Source: Thermoplasmata archaeon
GTDB taxonomy: Archaea; Thermoplasmatota; Thermoplasmata; Thermoplasmatales; Thermoplasmataceae
Length of the DNA stretch: 9,770 bases
Assembly: GCA_021802165.1 (NCBI GenBank)
Contig: JAKAAU010000039.1
Location: 1-9,770 of the forward strand
Reading direction: 5' to 3'
Position numbers and translations under genes: made by a program. This document shows, piece by piece, positions 1 through 6,208 of this stretch (positions are counted from its first letter, which is position 1; each line of letters begins with the position of its first letter). Under the pieces are notes generated by a model. That model did not search any database. It was not told the DNA's origin and saw only the letters and a program-made list of their open reading frames with translations.

Positions 1-300
1 AAAGAAGCAGAAAAGTGGCGCCTGGAAATAGTGGACAGTAAGTTCACATGGCACATAATGAATCAAAAACAGAATAAAGGTTATGCTCTGGGAATATTAA
101 TGAAGATGTTCAATTTGCAATGGGATGAAATTCTGGTAATTGGTGATTCCGATAACGACGACGCAATGTTCAAACTTCCTGTAAAGAAGGCATCCCCTTT
201 CAATGCCACCGATTCAATAAAATCAATGAGCGATTATGTATCAGACAAATCATATGGATATGAAATAAGGGATGTAATGAATAAATTCAATTTACTGTAA
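1..300 (+). CDS. HAD-superfamily phosphatase, phosphoglycolate phosphatase-like (3' part only)
   Basis: The frame is open from base 1, so the window begins inside this gene and only the last 99 residues are seen. A GTG at 31 is in frame but would remove nothing recognisable as a start region, so I treat the gene as 5'-truncated by the window. Two HAD landmarks are visible: a lysine in the stretch QNKGYALGIL (motif III) and GDSDNDDAMF (motif IV, metal-binding acidic residues). Lysine followed by a GDS-x-ND-x-x-MF motif near the C-terminus is typical of the Cof/SPP-like HAD subclass, which includes the archaeal phosphoglycolate phosphatase of Thermoplasma type (about 220 residues). That enzyme hydrolyses 2-phosphoglycolate in the cytoplasm. 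The specific substrate is inferred from family resemblance; another small sugar phosphate is possible. Its stop overlaps the stop of the convergent pyrC. Confidence 0.8.
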   Translation, partial: KEAEKWRLEIVDSKFTWHIMNQKQNKGYALGILMKMFNLQWDEILVIGDSDNDDAMFKLPVKKASPFNATDSIKSMSDYVSDKSYGYEIRDVMNKFNLL

Positions 301-1530
301 ATGTTCAAGGTCCTTTACATATTTCCCAATTCTATCATTTATTAGCTCCCTTTTCTCTATAACCGGTTCGCCTCTGATTATGACATCGTCAGGGAAAATT
401 GCATCGAAGCCGTTAAATGGAGAACCTGGATTTTTTGAATGTAATCTGTAATCATTTACCTTTTCCATTGAAGAGAAATCTATAGAGATAAAATCTGCAT
501 AATTTCCGACCTTTATCTCACCCTTCCTCAGATTAAACAGTTTAGCAGGATTAAGTATGCAGGTTTTATAAAATATATCAAATGGTACAATTTTTTTCTG
601 TACCAGTGCAAGGATGAGCGGAATTCTTGTTTCAACTCCGATAATTCCTGATTTTGCGAATTCAAACTCTTCCTTATCCTTTGTGATATGCGGTGCATGG
701 TCAGAAGAAACAACTGCAAAATTGCCGGATTTAAAATTTTGAAACAGTTGTCTCTGCGTTTCCGGGGATCTAAGAGGTGGATTCACCTTTCCATATGAAC
801 CCAGGGGCATATCATAATTTAATAGCATATGGTGGGGGGTAACTTCCCTCATATATGGTATATTCACATAATGTGTCATATGTGTAATTACACCTTTTCT
901 GAAATGCATATTTACAGCATTATTTATTGCTATATCCTCACATTCCTCAGGTCTCGTAGTAGAATATTCCTTTAGATTTCTAGCTGTGCCATTATGATTT
1001 TTGAGGCATGTACCATCCTCGGCATGGAAAAAAACCGGAATATTCATCGCATTTATAGCTTCAATACCTGATTCGCTGAAACTCTGCATACCTTCAGAAT
1101 TTGTTGTTTCACCCATGTAAATCTTTATTCCGGATGATTCCTTTGATATAATCGGCGCATTGTTTCCTGTAAAATTCGAATACAGACCGAAATCACAGAA
1201 TGCTTTCCTTCTGACTATTTCCAGTTTGTCCTTATATGATGAATAGTTATCTATTTTTATTCTGTTGTTAGGCATATCGAAAATAGTTGATGTGCCCCCA
1301 TAAATAGCAGATATGGTTCCAGTGGCGAAATCTTCCTTATCAGTTTCTCCGGGGTCCCTGAAATGGACATGTGTGTCGGTACCTGCCGGCATTACTGCAT
1401 GATCCAATATTTTCCTCTTTCCCTCCATATGTTTTTTAATTTCTGTAATCATTCCATTTTCCACGCCTATATCCAGTTCCTGAAATGAACCATTATAAAG
1501 AAACCTACCAGAGAATACCTGATCATGCAT
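292..1530 (-). CDS. pyrC: Dihydroorotase (amidohydrolase superfamily)
   Basis: This 412-residue protein is full length for a class I dihydroorotase, which interconverts carbamoyl-aspartate and dihydroorotate in de novo pyrimidine synthesis (cytoplasmic, zinc-dependent). The N-terminal metal motif THVHFRDPG places H54 and H56 as zinc ligands, and R58 follows as in the family substrate site. K136 in GIKIYMG is the expected carboxylated lysine, H169 (FFHAED) and H217 (ITHMTH) are the next ligands, and D277 in SSDHAPH is the catalytic aspartate. The C-terminal part has the usual NPAKLFNL and KGEIKVGNYADF segments of amidohydrolases. All catalytic positions appear intact. Allantoinase or hydantoinase are related alternatives, but the FRDPG motif and the complete ligand set favour dihydroorotase. 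The ATG at 1530 lies about 28 bases from a TATA-like box, suggesting a nearly leaderless mRNA. No other pyrimidine gene is adjacent. Confidence 0.92.
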   Translation of the reverse strand: MHDQVFSGRFLYNGSFQELDIGVENGMITEIKKHMEGKRKILDHAVMPAGTDTHVHFRDPGETDKEDFATGTISAIYGGTSTIFDMPNNRIKIDNYSSYKDKLEIVRRKAFCDFGLYSNFTGNNAPIISKESSGIKIYMGETTNSEGMQSFSESGIEAINAMNIPVFFHAEDGTCLKNHNGTARNLKEYSTTRPEECEDIAINNAVNMHFRKGVITHMTHYVNIPYMREVTPHHMLLNYDMPLGSYGKVNPPLRSPETQRQLFQNFKSGNFAVVSSDHAPHITKDKEEFEFAKSGIIGVETRIPLILALVQKKIVPFDIFYKTCILNPAKLFNLRKGEIKVGNYADFISIDFSSMEKVNDYRLHSKNPGSPFNGFDAIFPDDVIIRGEPVIEKRELINDRIGKYVKDLEHLQ

Positions 1531-1552
1531 ACATGGTTATTGCCCGTGAATT

Positions 1553-1562
1553 AAAATATATT
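1553..1562 (-). promoter_or_regulatory. TATA-like box for pyrC
   Basis: On the minus strand the sequence reads AATATATTTT. Its centre is about 28 bases before the pyrC ATG at 1530, which would put the transcription start within a few bases of the start codon. No ribosome binding site is evident. It shares the 78-base divergent spacer with the box for the peptidase gene. Confidence 0.5.
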
Positions 1563-1581
1563 GCCTTTCATATCGAAATAG

Positions 1582-1590
1582 TTATATTAA
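1582..1590 (+). promoter_or_regulatory. TATA-like box for the pepQ-priL operon
   Basis: The sequence TTATATTAA is centred about 23-24 bases before the ATG at 1609, where archaeal TBP boxes lie when transcription begins at or next to the start codon. The spacer has no Shine-Dalgarno-like stretch, so translation is probably leaderless. A second AT-rich match at 1594-1601 is too close to the gene to serve. Confidence 0.5.
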
Positions 1591-1608
1591 CAGTTTAAAT
1601 AAGTAACA

Positions 1609-2682
1609 ATGAAAGAAAAGAGAATATTTGATTACGTTAGAAACGTTGATTCAATACTGATTATGAACGGTGGTGAAAACCAGATAGATAAAACCTTTTT
1701 TTATCTTGCAGGTGCAAAATCTGGTATATTTGAAGGTTCAATTCTTCATGTAAAACCCGAGAAAGTGACAATTATTACCTCGGCTCTCGAGGAAGAGGCT
1801 GCCAGAGAAACGGGTCTTGATGTTCTTGTCTATAAAAATACCTCCGAGAGGAATGAAATGGTAAAAAACGCTTTCAAAAACGATGTCAATGTTGGTTTGA
1901 ATTATTCTGCACTGACACTGGACCTCTATAAACAGTTAATGAAATTGATACCTGACAAGGAATTTATTGACGTGTCCCAGTCCATAGAAGAGGCAAGAAA
2001 AATAAAAGAGGAAAGCGAATTAAAGAACCTGAGGGAGGCTGCCAAAATTGCAAGTGACTCATTTGAAGATTTTACAAAAACATTGAAGGAAGGCATGACA
2101 GAATCGGAACTGGCCGCAAATATAGTTTATGCCATGATGAAGAACGGGGCATCGGGTGAATCCTTTAAAACTATCGTTGCATTCGGTAAAAACTCTGCCA
2201 TACCTCACTACTCACCGAGAAATGTAAAATTAAAGAAAAACGATTTTGTACTCATGGATTACGGTGCCCTTTATAACCGTTACTGCTCTGATACAACAAG
2301 AACAGTGGTTTTTGGACGGGCAGACGAAAAGCAGAAGGATATATATGAAACTGTAAAACTTGCACAGGCGGAGAGCAAGAAGGCATTAACATCCATGGTC
2401 AATGGTAAGGACATAGATAAGATAGCCCGCGATATTATAGATAAAAAATACCCTGGGAGATTCATTCATAGTCTTGGCCATGGTGTTGGCCTTGATGTCC
2501 ATGATCATCCTGCTCTTTCTCCAACACTCGATTTTATTCTGAAACCAAACATGGTTGTTACCGACGAACCAGGAATATACATTCCCGGATTCGGGGGTGT
2601 AAGGATCGAGGATGATTTAATTATCAAGAAGAATGGCCATGAGGAAATAACCACTGCAACCAGAGAACTTCTGGAACTGTAA
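1609..2682 (+). CDS. pepQ: M24-family Xaa-Pro dipeptidase/aminopeptidase
   Basis: This is a 357-residue 'pita-bread' metallopeptidase, the usual length for archaeal prolidases. It removes or splits residues before proline in short peptides in the cytoplasm. The N-terminal 125 residues form the creatinase-like domain, and residues 135-350 the catalytic M24 domain. The five dinuclear metal ligands can be placed: D217 (MDYGA), D228 (CSDTTRTVVFG), H291 (LGHGVGLDVHD), E320 (TDEPGIYI) and E334 (VRIEDD). H298 in DVHDHP and H200 in AIPHYSP match conserved substrate-site histidines. The extra N-terminal domain separates it from methionine aminopeptidase. Dipeptidase versus aminopeptidase-P activity cannot be settled from sequence alone, so the symbol is approximate. 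The ATG at 1609 follows a well-placed TATA box. The stop lies one base before the priL start, so the two genes are probably co-transcribed. Confidence 0.88.
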   Translation: MKEKRIFDYVRNVDSILIMNGGENQIDKTFFYLAGAKSGIFEGSILHVKPEKVTIITSALEEEAARETGLDVLVYKNTSERNEMVKNAFKNDVNVGLNYSALTLDLYKQLMKLIPDKEFIDVSQSIEEARKIKEESELKNLREAAKIASDSFEDFTKTLKEGMTESELAANIVYAMMKNGASGESFKTIVAFGKNSAIPHYSPRNVKLKKNDFVLMDYGALYNRYCSDTTRTVVFGRADEKQKDIYETVKLAQAESKKALTSMVNGKDIDKIARDIIDKKYPGRFIHSLGHGVGLDVHDHPALSPTLDFILKPNMVVTDEPGIYIPGFGGVRIEDDLIIKKNGHEEITTATRELLEL

Positions 2683-2683
2683 A

Positions 2684-3697
2684 ATGATAACTTCCAATTT
2701 TTTTGTTGATTTTAAATTCATAGGAGACTCTGAAAAAATAGAGAATACTGTAAATTCACTGGAAATAGACAACAGAAGATCTGTTAGGGAAGCATTAGAC
2801 TATCTTGAAGGCCTTATAAGAAAATACAGCGATAATGAAACTTACAGTATTACACTGGGTAAGAAGGCATTTGCCATAGTAATGTGGATGCTTCGCTACA
2901 TAGATGAAAGCGGGCTTACTTCCAGATTTGTAATAACACAGAGAGATGTGTTTGAGAAAGAACTCCACAGAATTTCCCGAGAAAACAATGAAAACATTAT
3001 TTTTTATTGCGATAGTTCCGGGATAGAGGCAGCATCGGAAGGTAACAATTTTAAAATTCCATTTGATTTCTTCATTAAAAACAACAGAAAATTATCAGGT
3101 TATAAATACAGGCTTGTCTATCAGAAGTTGAAGGGTGGCATCATAGAGGTCAGCAAGGAGCAGTTTATACATCTGCTAAGGGAGGATTTTGTGGTGAAAA
3201 TAATGGGTATATACAGTGAAATGTCTTCCGGAGATTCACAGAATATATTCAGAAAATATCTCGGGCAATTGGACCTCATAAAGAAGGAATTCCTTGAAAT
3301 CAAGGCCAAAAGCACAATATCCCTGGGAGATGTTGATTTTACTATGTTTCCACCATGTATAAAAACCTATATTACACAGATGAGGGACGGGGAAAATCTT
3401 GCGCATCTTGCCAGATTCACCCTTGTTAGCTTTCTTCATAATGTGGGAATGACCAATGAGGATATGATTGCACTTTTTAAAACCGTTCCGGACTTTAAGG
3501 AGGATTTGACTACATACCAGGTAAATCATATAACTGGCATAATTTCCGGTACCGAATATTCTCCCCCGAAGTGTGCAACGCTGAAATCCAACCATCTATG
3601 TTTTATGGGAGACGATCCATTGTGCCCCAAAATAAAACACCCCATGCAATACTATGAATGGAAAAAGAAAGGAACATATAAAACAAAGAACAAATGA
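2684..3697 (+). CDS. priL: DNA primase large subunit (iron-sulfur)
   Basis: This is a 337-residue archaeo-eukaryotic primase large subunit. It partners the catalytic small subunit PriS to make RNA/DNA primers at replication forks. The C-terminal iron-sulfur domain is the diagnostic part. C225 in FPPCIK, C297 in SPPKCATL, C306 in HLCFMG and C314 in DPLCPKIKHP are the four expected 4Fe-4S ligands, followed by the typical HPMQYYEW ending. Between them, residues 243-255 (ARFTLVSFLHNVG) match the conserved R-x-x-L-x-x-FL-x-x-x-G helix. The first 200 residues are the more variable helical platform and I recognise no motif there. The ATG lies one base after the peptidase stop, with only a weak GGA eight bases upstream, so translation may be coupled. 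The small subunit gene is not in this window. An 8-base T-run starts 20 bases after the stop. Confidence 0.9.
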   Translation: MITSNFFVDFKFIGDSEKIENTVNSLEIDNRRSVREALDYLEGLIRKYSDNETYSITLGKKAFAIVMWMLRYIDESGLTSRFVITQRDVFEKELHRISRENNENIIFYCDSSGIEAASEGNNFKIPFDFFIKNNRKLSGYKYRLVYQKLKGGIIEVSKEQFIHLLREDFVVKIMGIYSEMSSGDSQNIFRKYLGQLDLIKKEFLEIKAKSTISLGDVDFTMFPPCIKTYITQMRDGENLAHLARFTLVSFLHNVGMTNEDMIALFKTVPDFKEDLTTYQVNHITGIISGTEYSPPKCATLKSNHLCFMGDDPLCPKIKHPMQYYEWKKKGTYKTKNK

Positions 3698-3707
3698 AAG
3701 TATATTG

Positions 3708-3959
3708 TTACAATAATTTTTTTTCTATAATCTTTATTAATGTAGATTTCTTTATATCTCCATCGATCACAAACATTTTAGAATCTTCAAATGGAATTCT
3801 GGAATAACGGGCATCCCTAACCTCATACTTTAAGTTGACGGATTTCAATATCTGCTCCAGTTTTGCATCGGAATAATTTTTTGCCTTTTCCCGGCTTATT
3901 CTTCTACCAAGTTTCCTGGAAATTCCCGAATTAAAATACTGTGAATATAAAACTATCAT
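3708..3959 (-). CDS. srp19: Signal recognition particle subunit SRP19
   Basis: This 83-residue basic protein fits SRP19, which binds the tips of helices 6 and 8 of 7S RNA and prepares the RNA for SRP54, the GTPase that targets nascent membrane and secreted proteins. The N-terminal segment IVLYSQYFNSGISRKLGRRI matches the family pattern of a strand, then a YF-x-x-x-x-SR-x-x-GRR RNA-binding loop. A YSDAKLEQIL helix and the KYEVRDARYSRIPFE region complete the alpha-beta fold. It is slightly shorter than many archaeal homologues (about 90-100 residues) but shows no sign of damage. Its ATG overlaps the S8e stop as ATGA, which points to translational coupling. The gene converges on priL with a 10-base gap. 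Confidence 0.85.
   Translation of the reverse strand: MIVLYSQYFNSGISRKLGRRISREKAKNYSDAKLEQILKSVNLKYEVRDARYSRIPFEDSKMFVIDGDIKKSTLIKIIEKKLL
3717..3724 (+). terminator. Oligo-T tract after priL
   Basis: Eight consecutive T residues on the plus strand begin 20 bases after the priL stop, with no convincing hairpin before them. Archaeal RNA polymerase often terminates at such T-runs. The tract lies inside the 3' coding end of the convergent SRP19 gene, so the lysine-leucine tail of that protein and this signal share bases. The assignment rests on position and composition only. Confidence 0.35.
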
Positions 3960-4336
3960 TTCACTAATACTGCGTTTACAATTCCGTCCTGACCGGGCCT
4001 TGATGTAATTCTTGCATTTCCCTCGTCTGTGGATATTATTGTCCCCCTGTTCATTATGTTTCTCTGCACATAATGTGGATCTGCATTGTTTTCCTTTACA
4101 GTCAGTATCTTAAGTTTCTTTGTAGTTTTATCCTCTGGATTGTAAATATTTGCATACTGTTCCTTTAGAAGAAGAAGCTTTCTGTTACCCCCCATTGTTC
4201 TGATAGCCCTGCGTTCTGTGTCGCCCACTTTCGTAAATGAAGGTTCTCTTCCGAGCTCATACCTTCTCTTTGAGTGGTTCCTTCTTAATTTTCCACCAGT
4301 AAACTTCTTTGTACTCTTACCCTGATAAATTGTCAT
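3956..4336 (-). CDS. rps8e: 30S ribosomal protein S8e
   Basis: This is a 126-residue basic protein of the normal length for archaeal S8e, a small-subunit protein shared with eukaryotes but absent from bacteria. The N-terminal half carries the family hallmark: a glycine-lysine-rich start (TGGKLRRNHSKRRYELGREP), then the TKVGDTERRAIRTMGGNRK segment. The C-terminal half, with NIMNRGTII and a Gly-Arg-Pro-Gly-Gln-Asp-Gly loop before NAVLVK, is the conserved beta-barrel end. The ATG at 4336 is supported by a TATA box centred about 25 bases upstream and the absence of a longer in-frame candidate. It is first in a two-gene unit with SRP19, an arrangement linking ribosome assembly to protein targeting. 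Confidence 0.93.
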   Translation of the reverse strand: MTIYQGKSTKKFTGGKLRRNHSKRRYELGREPSFTKVGDTERRAIRTMGGNRKLLLLKEQYANIYNPEDKTTKKLKILTVKENNADPHYVQRNIMNRGTIISTDEGNARITSRPGQDGIVNAVLVK

Positions 4337-4495
4337 ATAATCCCTAATTTAATGTAATTATATAAGTTTATTTATTTAAAATAGTAACAATTAGCCAGGA
4401 ATTTATACCTGAATTAAAGCTAAACAGGGTTTCTACATTTTTATTTCAATAAAAAATACAAAAATAAAAATAAACATAAGTAATGTTTACCAGTT
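4337..4495. promoter_or_regulatory. Divergent spacer between S8e and the ABC exporter operon
   Basis: This 159-base non-coding spacer is the longest in the first 8.2 kb. On the S8e side it has a clear TATA box. In the middle, CAGG (4396-4399) and CCTG (4408-4411) form an inverted repeat across eight AT bases, flanked by AATT at 4389-4392 and 4412-4415. This could be a repressor operator. On the exporter side, 4449-4475 is a run of A-rich sequence with AAAAATAAA-type elements about 25 bases before the GTG start, the only candidate for a promoter box there. No ribosome binding site or small ORF is evident. Confidence 0.35.
4358..4365 (-). promoter_or_regulatory. TATA box for the S8e-SRP19 operon
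   Basis: The minus-strand sequence TTATATAA is a near-consensus archaeal TATA element. Its centre is about 25 bases before the S8e ATG, predicting a transcript that starts at or very near the start codon. It lies in the 159-base spacer shared with the divergent ABC operon. Confidence 0.55.
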
Positions 4496-6208
4496 GTGAA
4501 TAGATATTCAATAATATTTAGAAATATAAAGGGTGTGTGGCATCTTATTATAGTTGTAATAGCATCATCTCTTGCATATGCCTATTTGAGACTCCTTGTA
4601 CCCTTATATATCGGTGATTCAGTAAACAATCTTGTGGCCCGTAATTATGCCATAATACTTCACTTTGCGCTGCTGATATTCGCTGTAACAGTAGCATCAT
4701 CTGCATTCGATTTTCTTATTGACTATCTATCAAATAAGGCAAGCCAGAAATTTGTATATAACTTAAGAAAAAATGAATTCCATAAGCTATTATCAAAAAA
4801 TTACGAATATTTCAATACAAATTCAACTGGAAATATACTTTCGAAATTTACAATGGATATAGAAACACTGAGAAGACTTGTTAATATGTCCTTGGCAAAT
4901 CTATTCAGTGTAACATTTCTCATAATTATAGCAGGAATAGAACTTACCCACCTGTACTATGGTTTCACAATCATATTTTTTATTGTAATAGCACCCATAA
5001 TTTACTTTACCGTTGTAATGCAGAGAAAACAGAGGACATTCTGGAGATCCCTTAGAAATAAATATGGAAAAATGAATAATATAATAAATCAAAATATTAT
5101 AGGAAACAGGGTAGTAAGAAGTTTCACTGCAGAGCAGGAGGAAATAGACAAATTCAATGATTCAACAGATTCATATTTCCAGGATTACAGAGGTATAGCC
5201 GGAGTAAGGTCCCTTTATAATCCATTTTTAACGCTATTACTGAGCCTGGCTATAGGATTTGTTCTTATCTACGGCGGTATTGAAAGCATAGATTCTGTTA
5301 TCTCTATTGGAAGTGTAATCGCTGCGGTCAATATATTTACACTTGTTCTCAGACCAGTGAGGTTTTATGGCCGGTATATCTCTTTTTACGAGAATGGAAT
5401 GGCAAGCCTTGACAGAATAAATTCCATAAATAGCGATGGCTTCGAGATTACCGGTAAACTTACTCCGGACATACAGGGAAACATAATACTTGAAAATCTG
5501 TCGTACAATTCAGGGAATACAGATATACTTTCTGATATTAACATGCAGATAACAAAAGGTGAACGAATTGCCATAGTGGGAGAAACCGGTTCAGGTAAAA
5601 CAACACTTGTAAATATTATCTCAGGATTATATAAAAACTATACAGGCCATGCTTACCTGGATGGAAATGAATTGAAAGATATCGATGATAAAATAATAAG
5701 AGAAAAAATAGGAATAGTTTCACAGGATGCCATACTATTCTCAGGAACAATAAGATATAATATAACAATGGGAAAAGACTACACAGATCAGGAGGTTAAA
5801 AACGCTGCTAAACTTGCAATGCTTGATGATTTCATAGAAAGTCTTCCATCGGGGTATAATACCGCTGTTGGGGAGAGAGGAATTACGCTTTCAGGCGGGC
5901 AGAAGCAGAGAATTGCCATAGCCAGAATCATAATCAGGAACCCTGAAATAATCATATTTGACGATTCAACTTCTAACCTGGATGCAGATACGGAAACACG
6001 GTTTCTGGATACCATAAAGGAGTTTATAGCAGGAAAAACGACCATAGTAATAAGCCATAAACTTTCATCTATTATGCTTGCAGAGAGAGCATTTGTAATT
6101 GAAAAGGGAAAACTCAGGGAGGAAGGTAACATTTCGGATTTAATACACAATAATGGTTACTTCTCTGATTTATTCTCAGGAAGATACAGGGGTGATAGCA
6201 TTGAATAA
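4496..6208 (+). CDS. ABC exporter subunit 1 (membrane domain plus ATPase, degenerate ATP-site subunit)
   Basis: This 570-residue half-transporter carries a type IV (ABCB-like) membrane domain fused to an ATPase domain. Hydrophobic segments near residues 14-34, 53-73, 132-152, 155-175, 243-262 and 269-287 give the usual six helices. In the ATPase domain, Walker A is GETGSGKTT (362-370), the Q-loop Gln is Q410, the signature is canonical LSGGQ (465-469), Walker B ends in D489, and the switch histidine is H521. The residue after Walker B is D490 where Glu normally acts as catalytic base. This substitution is the known mark of the degenerate-site subunit in heterodimeric exporters such as TM287/288 and BmrCD. 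The start is GTG at 4496, because an in-frame stop lies at 4481-4483 and no ATG intervenes. There is no Shine-Dalgarno, so a leaderless GTG start is likely. The substrate is unknown; drug, lipid or peptide export are all possible. Confidence 0.9.
   Translation: MNRYSIIFRNIKGVWHLIIVVIASSLAYAYLRLLVPLYIGDSVNNLVARNYAIILHFALLIFAVTVASSAFDFLIDYLSNKASQKFVYNLRKNEFHKLLSKNYEYFNTNSTGNILSKFTMDIETLRRLVNMSLANLFSVTFLIIIAGIELTHLYYGFTIIFFIVIAPIIYFTVVMQRKQRTFWRSLRNKYGKMNNIINQNIIGNRVVRSFTAEQEEIDKFNDSTDSYFQDYRGIAGVRSLYNPFLTLLLSLAIGFVLIYGGIESIDSVISIGSVIAAVNIFTLVLRPVRFYGRYISFYENGMASLDRINSINSDGFEITGKLTPDIQGNIILENLSYNSGNTDILSDINMQITKGERIAIVGETGSGKTTLVNIISGLYKNYTGHAYLDGNELKDIDDKIIREKIGIVSQDAILFSGTIRYNITMGKDYTDQEVKNAAKLAMLDDFIESLPSGYNTAVGERGITLSGGQKQRIAIARIIIRNPEIIIFDDSTSNLDADTETRFLDTIKEFIAGKTTIVISHKLSSIMLAERAFVIEKGKLREEGNISDLIHNNGYFSDLFSGRYRGDSIE
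6191..6196 (+). promoter_or_regulatory. Shine-Dalgarno deciding a TTG start for ABC subunit 2
   Basis: GGTGAT lies inside the last codons of ABC subunit 1, four bases before TTG at 6201. It can pair with the conserved 3' end of 16S rRNA (ATCACC side). The competing ATG at 6153 has no comparable purine-rich motif before it. This is one of the few ribosome binding sites seen in the window, as expected for an internal operon gene. Confidence 0.5.

Noticed and set aside
31..300. GTG at 31 as the true start of the phosphatase
   Set aside because: The frame is open back to base 1 and the visible part lacks the N-terminal HAD motif DxD, so the gene must extend before the window.
3236..3595. A 119-codon minus-strand ORF
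   Set aside because: It is antisense to the iron-sulfur domain of priL, whose cysteines are all in the plus-strand frame. It has no promoter or ribosome binding site of its own.
5788..6150. A 120-codon minus-strand ORF
   Set aside because: It lies antisense to the ATPase domain of ABC subunit 1, which has full motif support, and its translation shows no recognisable domain.
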